A stretch of DNA of 64,000 nucleotides from Hydractinia symbiolongicarpus (taxonomy: Eukaryota; Cnidaria; Hydrozoa; Anthoathecata; Hydractiniidae), in contig NC_079880.1 in assembly GCF_029227915.1 (NCBI RefSeq), forward strand, positions 20,396,501 to 20,460,500. The letters are read 5' to 3'. Numbering within the stretch: the stretch's first letter is position 1; each line of letters opens with the position of its first letter. A program made the translations under genes and the position numbers. Positions 1 through 10,180 of this stretch are shown here, in pieces. The notes beneath the pieces are model-generated. The model saw only the letters and a program-made list of their open reading frames with translations, had not been told where the DNA came from and searched no databases.

Positions 1-187
1 ACTTTTGGGTGATTGGAAGTCCGATGCCATGTATCTTTACCTACATATGCCCCTGGCGCAGCATGTGTCTGCCCAACAGATTATTGCATCACATTTAGCT
101 TGGTTTTTATTTCTCTTTTTCACACCTATTCACTTTGGATTGGCACTTCAACTATTGCCTAGACTTGTGCTATTCAATAGTTTTTAG
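1..187 (+). pseudogene. C-terminal fragment of a tyrosine recombinase (mobile element)
   Basis: The frame open from the left edge reads LGDWKSDAMYLYLHMPLAQ, which fits the C-terminal G-x-W-x-S-x-A-x-x-x-Y block of phage-integrase-type tyrosine recombinases; one tyrosine of YLYL would be the nucleophile. Such genes occur in animal genomes in DIRS/Ngaro retroelements, Cryptons and related YR elements. The catalytic core with the Arg/His residues lies off the left edge, so class and intactness cannot be judged. The true C-terminus is probably near residue 35 of the visible frame (IIASHLA), after which the sequence becomes hydrophobic and AT-driven until the stop. Recognition rests on one motif. 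Confidence 0.5.
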
Positions 188-620
188 TCTTTTTTATGCA
201 GTTTTTGGTTTAGTCTTTGAAACAGTCCTCAGCATTGTTGCCTTTTATCATTCAGCAGATTATACTCTTACTATATAACATAGATGTTTTTACGTATTAT
301 ATAGCCTGTACTTTGTTTTATGAGCCTTTGTTCTTGTATTTATCCAAGCTTATAAGACACCGTTTATTTTCATTTTATGTTTGTAGGTTGTATATACTAT
401 AGTCACTTTTGTAGAAGAACTGACACTATGCACACTTAACTTCTTATTGGTTCAGTTTAAATAAACTTTAATAACTCCTGTCTCTTCAAGCGGCTTCTTC
501 CAACTTTCTTCCGCATGGTATGTTACAAAGAATTGCAATTCAGGAATTGCAAGTCAGGCGAGTTCAGGAAAGTGCGGGTGATTTCAGAGGACAGCTGCCA
601 ATTTAATTCAAAAATTTGCC
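188..620. other. AT-rich spacer without recognisable gene
   Basis: T-rich sequence with only short chance frames. Around 530-580 there is a short direct echo of GAATTGCAA/TTCAGG units. It separates the recombinase fragment from the copia relic. No terminal repeat of either element could be recognised. Confidence 0.4.
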
Positions 621-1064
621 TGAACTTGCCCTTATATATGCTGGCTTTTGAGGCTTATTGGCACCTTCTTAGAAATTATTTTGGTATTGCTTGATACAGT
701 TGTTTGACCAGTGTCTGGAACTTCTTCGAAGACAACATTTTTTTTTAAATTCTGCAGTTCTCTCTCCTTCGCATCAACTACTTCCTGTGAAAACATATCG
801 ACATTACACATATAGACGGGGAATTCCGGATTTTCCAGCTTGACCCATTTGAATACATCATTTCAATTGATGCTTTTTAGCTTTCTATCACCATCATCAG
901 ACACATTAACCCAATTTTTATAAGTGCCACTTCTTTTTGGTTGTGCTGAGAGAACTCTTGCACGATACCATCTTACATTTAGATTGTGTTTGATGTATGA
1001 TTTTGCTTTTGGTTTCGATTCAACTTTCTTGGATTCTGTAGATGGTCTTCTGAAAATGTCACTT

Positions 1065-1585
1065 TCATTGTTTCATTATTGTTATAAGTGCATCCCTGTA
1101 AAAGGGCTGGGCTGCCCATGCTAGTGCTACGTCTGGTTCACGCTTTGTATCTTCAATTGTCTTGAACATTGTCTCTGCCAGAATTTTATTATGTCTTTCC
1201 ACAATACCATTGCTAAAAGGAGATTCGCCTGCTGTTGTTTTTGTCTCAATATTGAGCTTTTTATTCATTTCTTGTAAAACCTCATTCGAAAATTCACCAC
1301 CATTGTCAGTCAAAATTGTACTTGGTGATTCGAAGTATGCAATACATCTTTATGTTTCGATTTGATAAGACATCCAGCAGAGTAACAAGTTGCAGCATCA
1401 ATGATATGTAAGATGTGTTGTTTATTATGCTCGTAAACCTTTGAATACATACATATTACTTGATGAAAAGTGAATGCCAGAGGTATACCCACAACTGGTC
1501 TACTGTATGGCCTTTTATATTTGTGACATATTTCACAATCATTGCAACATTTTTCGATGCATGACCAAAATTCCTTGTCATACAA
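1065..1585 (-). pseudogene. copia GAG-pre-integrase and integrase core fragments
   Basis: Two minus-strand frames are clear. The first (1,310-1,585) carries CIEKCCNDCEICHKYKRP, the HHCC-type zinc-binding pre-integrase region, followed by VICMYSKVYEHNKQHILHII, in the core region around the expected first catalytic Asp. The second (1,065-1,313) reads TDNGGEFSNEVLQEMNKKLN, with the second catalytic Asp in TDNGGEF, and later SPFSNGIVERHN, with the final catalytic Glu. The frames meet at about 1,310 with a shift, so the integrase is inactivated. Downstream to about 620 the remaining linker is readable only in pieces. Confidence 0.8.
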
Positions 1586-1929
1586 ATTACTATCCTTTAC
1601 AAGTTTAAGTAACTTATCTGGTGCGGTGCAGTTTCATAGCTTTCTTCATTTTCTCTGTCTTACTAATATTTTTCAAATTTTCTCCATGTTGAATGATTTT
1701 TGTTCCTTTTTGAGCATCAAGATCACAATGTGTTATTGGAAGACAATAGTGTCCTGTTGTGGTACATATTAATTCAATTCTTTCCTTCCCAATAAGGGCC
1801 AAGTCACTTCATACTGAGAGACTTCATGGTATTACGACTAATCAGTAGTGGTATTTCAATTTCTACTATGTCAACAGACAATTTATACTTGTTGCCACCT
1901 AGAATAACTGGTATTGTTAGAAAACTATT

Positions 1930-2310
1930 AGATTTCTTGTAGTTTTCAGTTCATTTCCATCACCAAATCCATATATAGAATCAGTACTATTTGAAACTAC
2001 AGCATTTTTATCTGATTGAGAGAGAGTCGCAAGATATTCATCCATCCATTTCTCCCCAGCCACTGTCTTTGTACAGCCAGAATCCAAGACACCTCCTCCA
2101 AAGGATTCTCCAACAAGACAATATTGCCTTTGGTCTTGAGAGGCTGCAAAAAGGGTGATATGGATCTCATTTACATCTTGTTTCTTTTCTGTAGGTCTAT
2201 TGTTCCATGATCTGAAACCTCTTTGTTCTTGATTTCTATGAGGACATTTGTTAGCAAAATGTCTTTTGAGTCACATTCATGGCACCTCATGAGTTTCCCA
2301 TTCTTATCAA
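1930..2310 (-). pseudogene. copia zinc knuckle and aspartic protease segment
   Basis: Minus-strand translation gives KLMRCHECDSK, then after a one-base shift RHFANKCPH (a CCHC zinc knuckle), followed by QYCLVGESFGGGVLDSGCTK with the DSG catalytic triad of a retroviral-type aspartic protease and GEKWMDEYLATLSQ. The segment is split over frames and contains stops, so it cannot give a working protease. It joins the gag frame to the integrase frames. Confidence 0.7.
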
Positions 2311-2338
2311 CATGATTCATTCTTGAACGTGTATTCCT

Positions 2339-2932
2339 TCACAAGCTGTCCTTGGTATCAGCATGAAGATTTCCATATAAGCATTTCTGTTTCACAGTAA
2401 AAGCTCCCAAATGTGCAGCGTCTTCTGCTGTGTTCAGTTCTCCAAATACCTTCATGATTTTGTCCTTCATATTCTTATACTTGAGTTGTGCACAAGTTGT
2501 ACGAGCCAGTTTTTCATTTTCTTCAGACATATTTACAGCTGTGAGAAGAAAATATGCCCTGACAGCTTCAGGCAATGCCATATCATATTTGGATATCTTA
2601 TTGTAGAGCTTCTCAAACTGCGCAATAAAATCAGGAAATTTGTCATAAAACTCTTTAAAAGCAATAAATGCTCTTGTGCTTTCATCTTTCAAATATATTG
2701 AATCTAGCTTAGATATAATCTTGTCCAAACCATCATCTGATCCCACTTCTGCAGGTGTCAGGTTGTGTACTGCCTCCCGTGCCCGACCAGTCAGTGACAG
2801 GTATACAGCTGGACCTTGTTTTTTCTTTGGTAGTTCTGTAAACATCTGCCAGATCTCCAAATCGTTCTTCCAACTTCTATAGTCATCATTCTCTTTAAAC
2901 GCTGGTGGAGCCTTCAATGTTGTTGTTGCCAT
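2339..2932 (-). CDS. copia-type gag polyprotein (relic, open frame)
   Basis: A 197-residue frame starts MATTTLKAPPAFKENDDYRS and contains the helical capsid-like region of copia gag (YRSWKNDLEIWQ, later AFKEFYDKFPDFIAQFEKLY and LPEAVRAYFLLTAVNMSEE). In intact elements gag packages the element RNA into virus-like particles in the cytoplasm. The frame stops just after the capsid region; the zinc knuckle continues in another frame at about 2,230-2,300, so a frameshift or deletion separates them. The start is the first ATG after a stop-rich leader and has gag-like spacing from the presumed 5' LTR side. Confidence 0.75.
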   Translation of the reverse strand: MATTTLKAPPAFKENDDYRSWKNDLEIWQMFTELPKKKQGPAVYLSLTGRAREAVHNLTPAEVGSDDGLDKIISKLDSIYLKDESTRAFIAFKEFYDKFPDFIAQFEKLYNKISKYDMALPEAVRAYFLLTAVNMSEENEKLARTTCAQLKYKNMKDKIMKVFGELNTAEDAAHLGAFTVKQKCLYGNLHADTKDSL

Positions 2933-2939
2933 TGTTCAC

Positions 2940-4533
2940 AAAACACTTCACCAATTGGTTTGCACACATACGTGTCAACAAATAGCCAACAAAAGGGAAA
3001 GTTATATCTCTTCACGGAACCCATCCGCGTGTGTGCCCTCAATTGCTTTCCTTCAACTCAAATGTCACTCACACAATGATCATTAATACCAGACCAGTTA
3101 ATCTGTACCTTTTAACTCTGCTACCATTGTTAACTGATTCTTACCTTGATGAGGTAACTTGAAGGCTTCATTAGTCTCTAATACTATTGTATTGGTTACT
3201 GAAAGATAACAACAGAATTAACACAAATCGCAATATCAATATTCTATATTAGGGATAGAAGACAGGTTACGTTAGTAAACAATTGCACATCAGAAGTCAT
3301 TACTGAGGGATTATATGGTGTCCCACTAGAATTGTGATTAACACTTAACATTAAAAGTGATGCATCAGAAAGGAGTAAAACATTGCAATTTTTTTATGTT
3401 TACAAATTTACAATTTCTTTCAGTACGTTAACACCATTTCTTTGTCATCGCCCGCAATGTACATACTCCTTCGTAGCAGGATGATCATGTTTTGCTGTGA
3501 TTGACACTTCACTAGCAACTCAAATGCTCTGAAGAGTAACTTAGGCTGTAATTCTAAGTTGTATGCAGTTCTCATTAATTTGCAATACCCTTCATTTGAT
3601 GACATCTTGACATCTCATTTAACAAATCTACACGCGATTTGACTCCGGTTTGCAATGATGAGGCTGGTGATGAATGGCCTTTTCCTTTTTCTTATTACAA
3701 TGCTAATATATGTAGTTTCCTTTCAAGAAATCTGGTAATCTAACACAATAAAAAATGAAACCCTCAAATAAATTTATACATTAAAAAAATTTCAAAAAAC
3801 TTAGAAACAACCTCAGTTCAAATTTAGTCACAACATTGATTCCATCAGTAAAAGCATATTTAAGCATTTTTTATTTCACCACGGATGTTTGGGTGAGTCT
3901 GCAACTCTTTCTTTTTAACAGCACATATCTTACTCCAAACAAAACAAACATATCTCTTATTCACTTTGTATCCAATTGTTTCAGTGAACTTTCAACCATT
4001 AAATGCTTGTGCGCTTCCTAAGTTTTCTTTAGACGCTGAAGTTGTCTTGAAATCTGACAATTTTGAAGATCTTGTATAAAAAAAAATTTGATCGAATGCC
4101 GAATATTCCCCAATGATGACATTTTTGCACGGTTTTGTTGTTTGTGTTACATTTAGAACAAAAGTGTATTTCCGAAGTTACACATGTATTTAATTTCAAT
4201 TTTGTGTTTAAGTGTTAATTATATTTTAGTAACAGTGTGTGTTTGTTATCAATTAAAAGAATGAAAAGGGTTTCTGATATATTTGACTTTACATGTGCGA
4301 TTAGGACTTAAAGGGTGAACAATTTTGACTTAAGAACATATGCAAGAAAACCTTGCATTGTGGTATGAATTACAGCAGGAAATATGGTGACATAACTTTT
4401 AGCCATTAATATTAATTCTTTTTGCCTTACACTTCGATTAATGTCAATGGTTTGTTTCAACAAAGGTATTTCTTAAAAATATTAAATTTGAGTAAGTTAT
4501 AATGCGCATAAAATATTCATATTTTTAATTTAG
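2940..4533. other. spacer; no supported gene
   Basis: This holds the presumed 5' leader side of the copia relic (about 2,935-3,300, no LTR boundary recognisable), then AT-rich sequence. A minus-strand 61-codon frame at 3,420-3,605 (starting MSSNEGYCKLMRTAYNLELQ) has balanced codon use but no recognised domain. I do not call it a gene. Confidence 0.35.
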
Positions 4534-4755
4534 ATCTGGTAATCGATGCTTCGAAAAAAATACATAAGGATATACCTTACGAGTATGACACACTGCTACA
4601 CCTTCCTGATACATTTGGCCAGAAAGAGAATTCTCTAAGGAGAACAATCAGGGCTGTTGGAGAAAAATATCGCAAACTTTCATATGTGGCATCATGGGAT
4701 ATGGATTTTGATCACACTGTGTTCCGAACTATCAATATTCTATACCATTGTGGAG
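4534..4755 (+). CDS. orphan exon of unknown domain, possibly 5' exon of the astacin/MAM/TSP1 gene
   Basis: A 222-bp open segment is flanked by a clear acceptor (TTTTAATTTAG) and a donor (GGAG|GTACATG). It is open in only one frame, phase 1 at both ends, and encodes 74 residues including DASKKIHKDIPYEYDTLLHL and VASWDMDFDHTVFRTINILY. The sequence is well balanced, has one cysteine and is probably alpha-helical. I recognise no family. The exit phase matches the entry phase of the first TSP1 exon at 10,019, so it could be spliced to it, though 5.3 kb of transposons lie between. It could equally belong to another gene or be a relic. Confidence 0.45.
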
Positions 4756-5167
4756 GTACATGATTGTTAATATATTTGAAGTGTATTTGTAATGTTTTTA
4801 TCTTTCGATTGTGACATCATAATGCTGTTTTACATTGCATGTTATGTTCCTGCTGTCGATTAATTTCAAATGTTAACATTTTTTTTTTATATTTCTTGAT
4901 CATTCTTTAATTACCTGATAAACCTATATGGAGCTGCATTAACCTACACTAAAAGATTAAAGAAGAGAAAACAATTCTAAAACAAAACATATCAAGTCGT
5001 AATTGTAAACAAATTCCTAAAGCTTACCTTGCTCAAACACATTAGTAATATTGATTGTTTGAAAAAGTATAACCAAAGTATAACCAAAAATTAATTCTTT
5101 TCTAGCAGTAATATTTTACATTTCTTTTTAATGTTCAACTGCATAAATGATATCATGGTTTACATTA

Positions 5168-6273
5168 GCCCTTAAAATTAGAATTTTTTTTACTTCGGCA
5201 ATAAAACTGCCGATGTAAGATACATTTCAACTGATTTGCGTCGGCATTGTGTCGGCACTTTTTTTTGTAGTAAAAGTTTTCAGCTGGCAAAAACTTTCGT
5301 CATTCACCCTGTATTGGGGCTAGACCTCACATAAATTCGATGTAGTAAAAGACGATGACAAATGGAAACAGAGTACAAGTCCCATTGACCTACCTTCCCA
5401 ATGGTGTACTTCGTTAAGTTAATAGTTCACTGCCAACTGGCTTTCTATATGTTTCAAGACGAACTCGTTAGAAAGTACATTGTGCACGTGCTATTTACGA
5501 ACTGAAAGTCAGGGCATTCAATAAGTTCTATATCGCAGAAGTCGGCGGTGACATGTTTCGAAAATGCTTGTCACTGGCACAGTTCACCATGAAGCAAAAC
5601 TGTACAGGAGACTCAATATATAGAGTCTTCGCAACTCATCTCTCCTCACAAAACCGAGGACAGGGTTGACTTATTGCCTGCTCTGTCTTGTGGGAGAGAG
5701 AACTTCCGGACTTCTTTATAATACATTATACAATTTTCCGATTCAAACCCTAACTCAGGAAAATTCACCATGTTTACTTTTTTATTTTATTTTTGTGAAT
5801 TCAGGAAATTATTCCATCTGTCAGTTTCGAATGAAATAAACCACCCGCCGAATGCTGTGTGCATTCCCGTGTGCATTCCCATGTGGAGACCTGGTTTCTT
5901 TTAGGATAAGAAACTTGAGAAAAATGTATGCTAGTTTTCATATTATGCCAGAAAAAATGTGATAAAAATTCACCACAAAGGCTTTAATATTACAAAGAAT
6001 AACATGCTATAAGTTGAAAAGTTTGTTTTTCAAAAAAAAATGGTAGTAGAAACCAGGTTATAATACATGAACAGGTACGATAGAAATAACATGAGCACAT
6101 GTTCTTAAAAGTCCGCCAAAATAAAAATTAATTCTTTGTTAAGGAGTTGTTGTTTTTAAAAATTTCACAACAAAATTATGTCGATAATTTTTTTGCCGAC
6201 GCAACTACGGTATTTTCTTATTTTCTGGCAATCACGTCGGCAGTGCTGAATGCCGGTGCTAATTTAACGGGCT
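5168..6273. mobile_element. non-autonomous DNA element with CGGCA-rich terminal inverted repeats
   Basis: The left end GCCCTTAAAATTAG and the reverse complement of the right end (CTAATTTAACGGGC) match over about 14 bases with one gap. Both ends are followed inward by repeated TCGGCA/TGCCGA motifs: ACTTCGGCAATAAAACTGCC at left, and GTCGGCAGTGC plus TGCCGGTGC at right. The interior has no transposase frame. A second, left-truncated copy of the right half lies at about 20,149-20,451. No convincing target-site duplication was found. Confidence 0.6.
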
Positions 6274-6866
6274 GATAGTTATCCGTGATAGTATTAAACC
6301 AATGAGTGAAGCCAATTTATGGTGGAAGTGAGGGGGTGGTGTCTGTCAGAGAGATAGGGTAATTATTAAAGGAAGGTTTGTCCTATATGAGAATGACCTA
6401 TCAAATTGTCTTAGGTGAAAGTTTTGTAGAGGTAGTTATCCAGAGTAGAGTTATCCTAAATGAAAATTGCTCACATCCTGGAAGGTTATGCAGTTTCAGT
6501 TGACCATGGAGATTCTCCAGAACCGTCCTGCTATGCTTCTAAAATTTATGTAGCGAAAGACATTTATCAGACACTGATAACTTAAAAGTATGATGAATAG
6601 TAAGAAGCATATTGTCATATCTAGTCAATACACAACTTCTGGAAACGAGTTTGCAATGTTAAACATTTTTTTTTCTAATTTTTATTACAAACCATTAAGG
6701 ATTGTTTGTGTATGATTATAAAGCACTAAGAATTTAAGCTATATGTATAAACCATTGCGCTATTGCTATGGAGCATAATTGTGTAATTGTTGACAAAAGC
6801 TGATTTAAAAAAAATTATTGTGTAACAGTGCATAATTTACAGTGCCATATTTAATTTTAAATAAAA
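6274..6866. other. spacer; nothing recognised
   Basis: Intergenic or intronic AT-rich sequence between two transposons, with poly-A/T runs. No exon-like open segment with splice signals was seen. Confidence 0.4.
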
Positions 6867-7385
6867 CTAGTCGATAAGGCCCGTGGAGAAATCCACTTAT
6901 GCAGAGGAAATAAAAAAATAGGTTATTTTAGATTTTTGCTAACGTCAGCAGTGCAGATAAAAAAATTTTTGGCGATGTTTATTTGTTGTATGTTATGTGT
7001 AGAGGTTAAAACGCTAATCACAATAACGTGTACGAACATATGTTTTCGACAGGAGATATAAGGTTTTAAAAATTTTGGCCGTCCAAAACCCCGAATTTTT
7101 TTTTGGAAAATTGTATACCTGTTGCATTCATCGCATAGATCTTGAAACGCTGATCAAGAAAATGTATAGGAACATGTACTTTTGACAGATGGTTGCAGAG
7201 ATATTAGGCTTTGAAGGTTTTTTAATGACTTCATTAACTTGTCCATTCCGAAATGGATTCGGGGACCCATGTTTGGGAAGATTACCCAAATTAGTCCTAG
7301 GTTGACGTCGCCACCTCGTTTTCAAGTTATTTAACCTCAAAGTTTTCGGTGCACTGTGATGGCTTCCTTAATTTAATATAGGATA
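6867..7385 (-). mobile_element. non-autonomous Helitron, 5'-truncated (minus orientation)
   Basis: On the minus strand this ends in the Helitron-type terminus: hairpin GTGGA-TTTC-TCCAC (6,883-6,896), eleven bases, then CTAG at 6,867-6,870, followed by a host T. Its interior is closely related to the complete element at 26,781-27,503; shared blocks include TTGAAACGCTGATCAAGAAA and CCCAAATTRGTC. Homology stops near 7,380, before any 5' terminus, where a mini-Helitron abuts. No Rep/helicase frame is present, so it is non-autonomous. Confidence 0.7.
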
Positions 7386-7519
7386 CTAATCATTAGCCCA
7401 TGAAAAACTCCATGGTTTCACCCGTCCTTTTTATACCGCATTACGTGCATCTTACCACTTGCGCAGTTAAACTACCATTTTGCGTGACAGACAGACGTAT
7501 ACAGGTATTACAATATAGA
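7386..7519 (-). mobile_element. mini-Helitron, ~134 bp (minus orientation)
   Basis: The minus-strand 5' end TCTATATTGTAATACC leads into GTCTGTCTG; the other end has the short palindrome CCATGG..CCATG-like stem and finishes GATTAG followed by T. It shares the internal box GGTATAAAAAGGACGGG with the elements at 7,520-7,641 and 39,636-39,757. Too short to code for anything. Confidence 0.5.
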
Positions 7520-7641
7520 TAGTCGTTAACCCCTGCCAAAATTCACTGGGTTGCCCGTCCTTTATATATCACATTTCGTGTTTCCGTTACGGGACGCGGC
7601 AACCCTTCTGAACAGACAAAATACGGCTATTATTATAGAGA
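7520..7641 (-). mobile_element. mini-Helitron, ~122 bp (minus orientation)
   Basis: The minus-strand 5' end is TCTCTATAATAATAGCCG, followed by TATTTTGTCTGTTC. The 3' end carries a decayed hairpin and finishes CGACTA. The internal box AAAGGACGGGCAAC matches the other mini-elements. It sits exactly between two other Helitron-like units. Confidence 0.5.
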
Positions 7642-9237
7642 CTAGCCAGGAAACCCGACGTCGAAATCCCGAGATGAGCTACAAGTAACAGTTGTTGAAC
7701 TCTGTAAGGAGTGTTAAAAAGAACTGCAAACTGTGCGACACAGTCAGGTGGAGCACTTTAGTACAGGTATGCAGTATGTCGTAAATCAAGTGAAGCGCAT
7801 ACACCATCATTATAGTGTTGCGACTGTAACACAACAAAGGCTGATATAAAAACACAGTTTACAACCGCGTCATACTAGCAAAAACAATTGCTCAATATTA
7901 TTTTATTTTGCAAAATAAGTTTTTGTAAAAGTTAATAAATTAATGGTGACACCGGACTGAGCGCTTAATACAGTTAAACAGTGTTACACAGGTGTATGGG
8001 ATAATACCCTTTTAAAAAAACTTTCTTGCAGACTCTATTTAAATGAAAACACAAGAAACAGTCCTTCGCCAGCACAGGGCTAAGCAGTTAGTCTGGGTAA
8101 ACATTGTTGCACATTTGTGCAGGCGTGAGTCCCAAGAAAGTTTACAAATTAATTGTCACAATGGGCTGACCCGCATAGGCGTAACAGCCTTTTCCAAAAA
8201 CACAGTCTATTGTTAACACTAAGCTGACCGCTTAGTACAGTTAAACTCTCTTGAACAGTACCCTTCTCTAAAAAAACTTTATCACAACTTCGGTTTAAAT
8301 GACAACACAGGAAACAGCCTCGTTACCCCTCCAGCTAAAGCAATTGCTCAGCCATTGTATTTGCAAAAAAAAATTTAAGGAAAATAATTAAAGATTAGCT
8401 ACCTACCTAGTTAAACTGCATTTAGCATAAGATTTATTGCTGAGAATATTGGCATATTGATAGCAAAACACAATTTTTATACTCTCACTTTTTAGGTAAA
8501 TATATGAGCTAGCTAAATGGCTACATCCTCGACATAAAAGTAAATGTTGGTAAATAGTAAAAAGTAAGGCTCTTAGCTAGCTAGCCTTCAAAATATTCGT
8601 TCCTAGCCAAAGATTCTAAAACTGGTTCGTTTAAGATCTGTACGTAGCTAAAAACATGACAATATATTTCCTTCACATTTTAAAACATAAAAAAACAAAC
8701 AAATATTACAAATATAAAAAGCTTATAAAAGACAAAAAGTTGAAACAGACTTAGAAACAACACTGAACATCATTACTTTTTAAAAGCTAAAATGACCATC
8801 ATGTTTCTTCGTTGGCATGTCCAGGCCGCGAAAGTCTTGGATTGGTTTTTCAAAGAATCTAGCGTTTTGATTGGTATACACGTGCGAGCTGTCAAAACAA
8901 AGTCAGTTAAACTGTCAGTAAAACCATCCTATTTGTTTTCTGTGGCTCTTGAGCGGAATCGGCGATTAAGGTCACGGGGGTAAATTTTTATTAAAACTGA
9001 TGCATTAAAATAATGAATTCATTTTAATCACTTCATTTATTTTTCAATTAAAGGTTTATCAATTAAATTAATTAAATTAAGTAAGGAAATAAATTAATTT
9101 TTGTAATTTTATTGTAATTTTAACCTATAATAAAATTTACAATTGAACAATCCCTTGGTTTCTAAAAAATCGCGGAAAGATCAAAAGAATATCGGTAACC
9201 CTTTTGAACAGACAAAATACAGCTATTATTATAGAGA
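7642..9237 (-). mobile_element. non-autonomous Helitron-like element with internal repeats
   Basis: Minus-strand 5' end TCTCTATAATAATAGCTG at 9,237 and 3' CTAG at 7,642-7,645 give a 1,596-bp unit flanked by A on the left and T on the right, as expected for Helitron insertion into AT. Inside, two divergent copies of a roughly 290-bp module repeat: CTGAGCGCTTAATACAG near 7,955 and CTGACCGCTTAGTACAG near 8,224, each followed by CCCTT..AAAAAACTTT. GCTAGCTA-rich sequence follows. No protein is encoded. Confidence 0.55.
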
Positions 9238-10018
9238 TTGACTTTAAAGTAGTGTTTTAGATATTGTGCCGTAACGTCAGAAAATTTGCCATATTAGACA
9301 TGTATTTTTCGTCAACACCAAAGGAAAATGAACACATCCACTTTGCCTGTTACAGACAGGCTAACAGACACACACACTCATGCGAACATTCACAAAGTGT
9401 AAAACATATGCTTTTGTTGCTAATTATTTACCTGTAAGAACCTAATTATGTATCACGACGACAACTTCAGTATCTACTTACAACTAAACACAAAAGTAGA
9501 ATTTCAGATGTAACAAAAAATTGCTTGAATATTTATTAAATCTCATGAAACATGCTCACAGTCTCAAGTGTTTTATCTGAGAAAGATTAAACTCGCATAA
9601 TAAAAATAAAAAGGTACAGGAGGAAGTTACAAAAAGGCTTTATTCAAAAGTTAAGCTTTGGAGAAAATAATTTTTTTAAGATGCAAAAAGTTTTTTTAAC
9701 TTTTTTTTTTATTTTGTTAAGTTTTTATTATTTTGATAAGTTACTTTAGCAACAAACTTTTTATTCGTAAATTAAGCAACCGGAAAATACTGTAATTGTT
9801 TACTTAAAGACAATCATATTTGTAGATTTAGTTTATTCACAAAACCTATAAGTTTAAAACTAAGTTTTTGCACAGTTATTTCCCTTTATGTTTTTCTTTC
9901 CCCAAAGATTTAACTTTTAAAAGATGTCTTAGAAAGGTACACTTATATCTTCCATAAAAATCTTTACTGTTTTTTTTTTAAATATTATCCTGTGACTTTT
10001 TTATTTAAACTTTTTTAG
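9238..10018. other. intron or 5' flank; nothing else recognised
   Basis: This includes a degenerate fragment resembling Helitron 5' ends (about 9,320-9,370, CCTGTTACAGACAGGCTAAC) and poly-T tracts. The last bases before 10,019 form a good polypyrimidine/AG acceptor. Confidence 0.4.
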
Positions 10019-10180
10019 ACAATAACAGGCCTTGGACATCATGGAGTGAGTGGTCAGAATGTTCAAGCTTTTCGGGAATATGTTATAGGAGTAGGAGTAG
10101 GTTATGTTTGGAGAAAAACCCTGCTCCGTGCACAGGAAACTCATACGAACAAGAAAATTGTGGTGAAAATGACTGTCCAG
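10019..10180 (+). CDS. exon: TSP1 domain 1
   Basis: Acceptor TTTTTTAG, donor CCAG|GTAGG, phase 1 to phase 1. It encodes PWTSWSEWSECSSFSG and continues with YRSRSRLCLEKNPAPCTG and YEQENCGENDCP: a canonical thrombospondin type-1 repeat with six cysteines, the WxxWxxW ladder (potential C-mannosylation sites) and the arginine layer. This is the most N-terminal domain I can assign with certainty. Confidence 0.9.

Larger units (their letters stand above)
620..2932 (-). mobile_element. Ty1/copia-type LTR retrotransposon relic (gag, protease, integrase)
   Basis: Read on the minus strand from 2,932 the order is gag, zinc knuckle (CHECDSK, then after a frameshift RHFANKC), aspartic protease (VLDSGCTKTVAG), GAG-pre-integrase, integrase core and a post-integrase linker (KERELQNLKKNVVFEEV). 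Protease and integrase before reverse transcriptase is the Ty1/copia order. The frame is broken by several frameshifts and stops. Homology ends near 620, before the reverse transcriptase, so the 3' half including RT and RNase H is missing. No matching LTR pair was found in 1-620 or 2,935-3,400. It is a dead, truncated copy, antisense to the host gene. Confidence 0.85.

Noticed and set aside
620-3400. search for LTRs of the copia relic
   Set aside because: No direct repeat pair or primer-binding site could be recognised; boundaries left open.
3420-3605. minus-strand frame starting MSSNEGYCKLMRTAYNLELQ
   Set aside because: Plausible codon use but no domain, no clear splice partners and no neighbouring exons.
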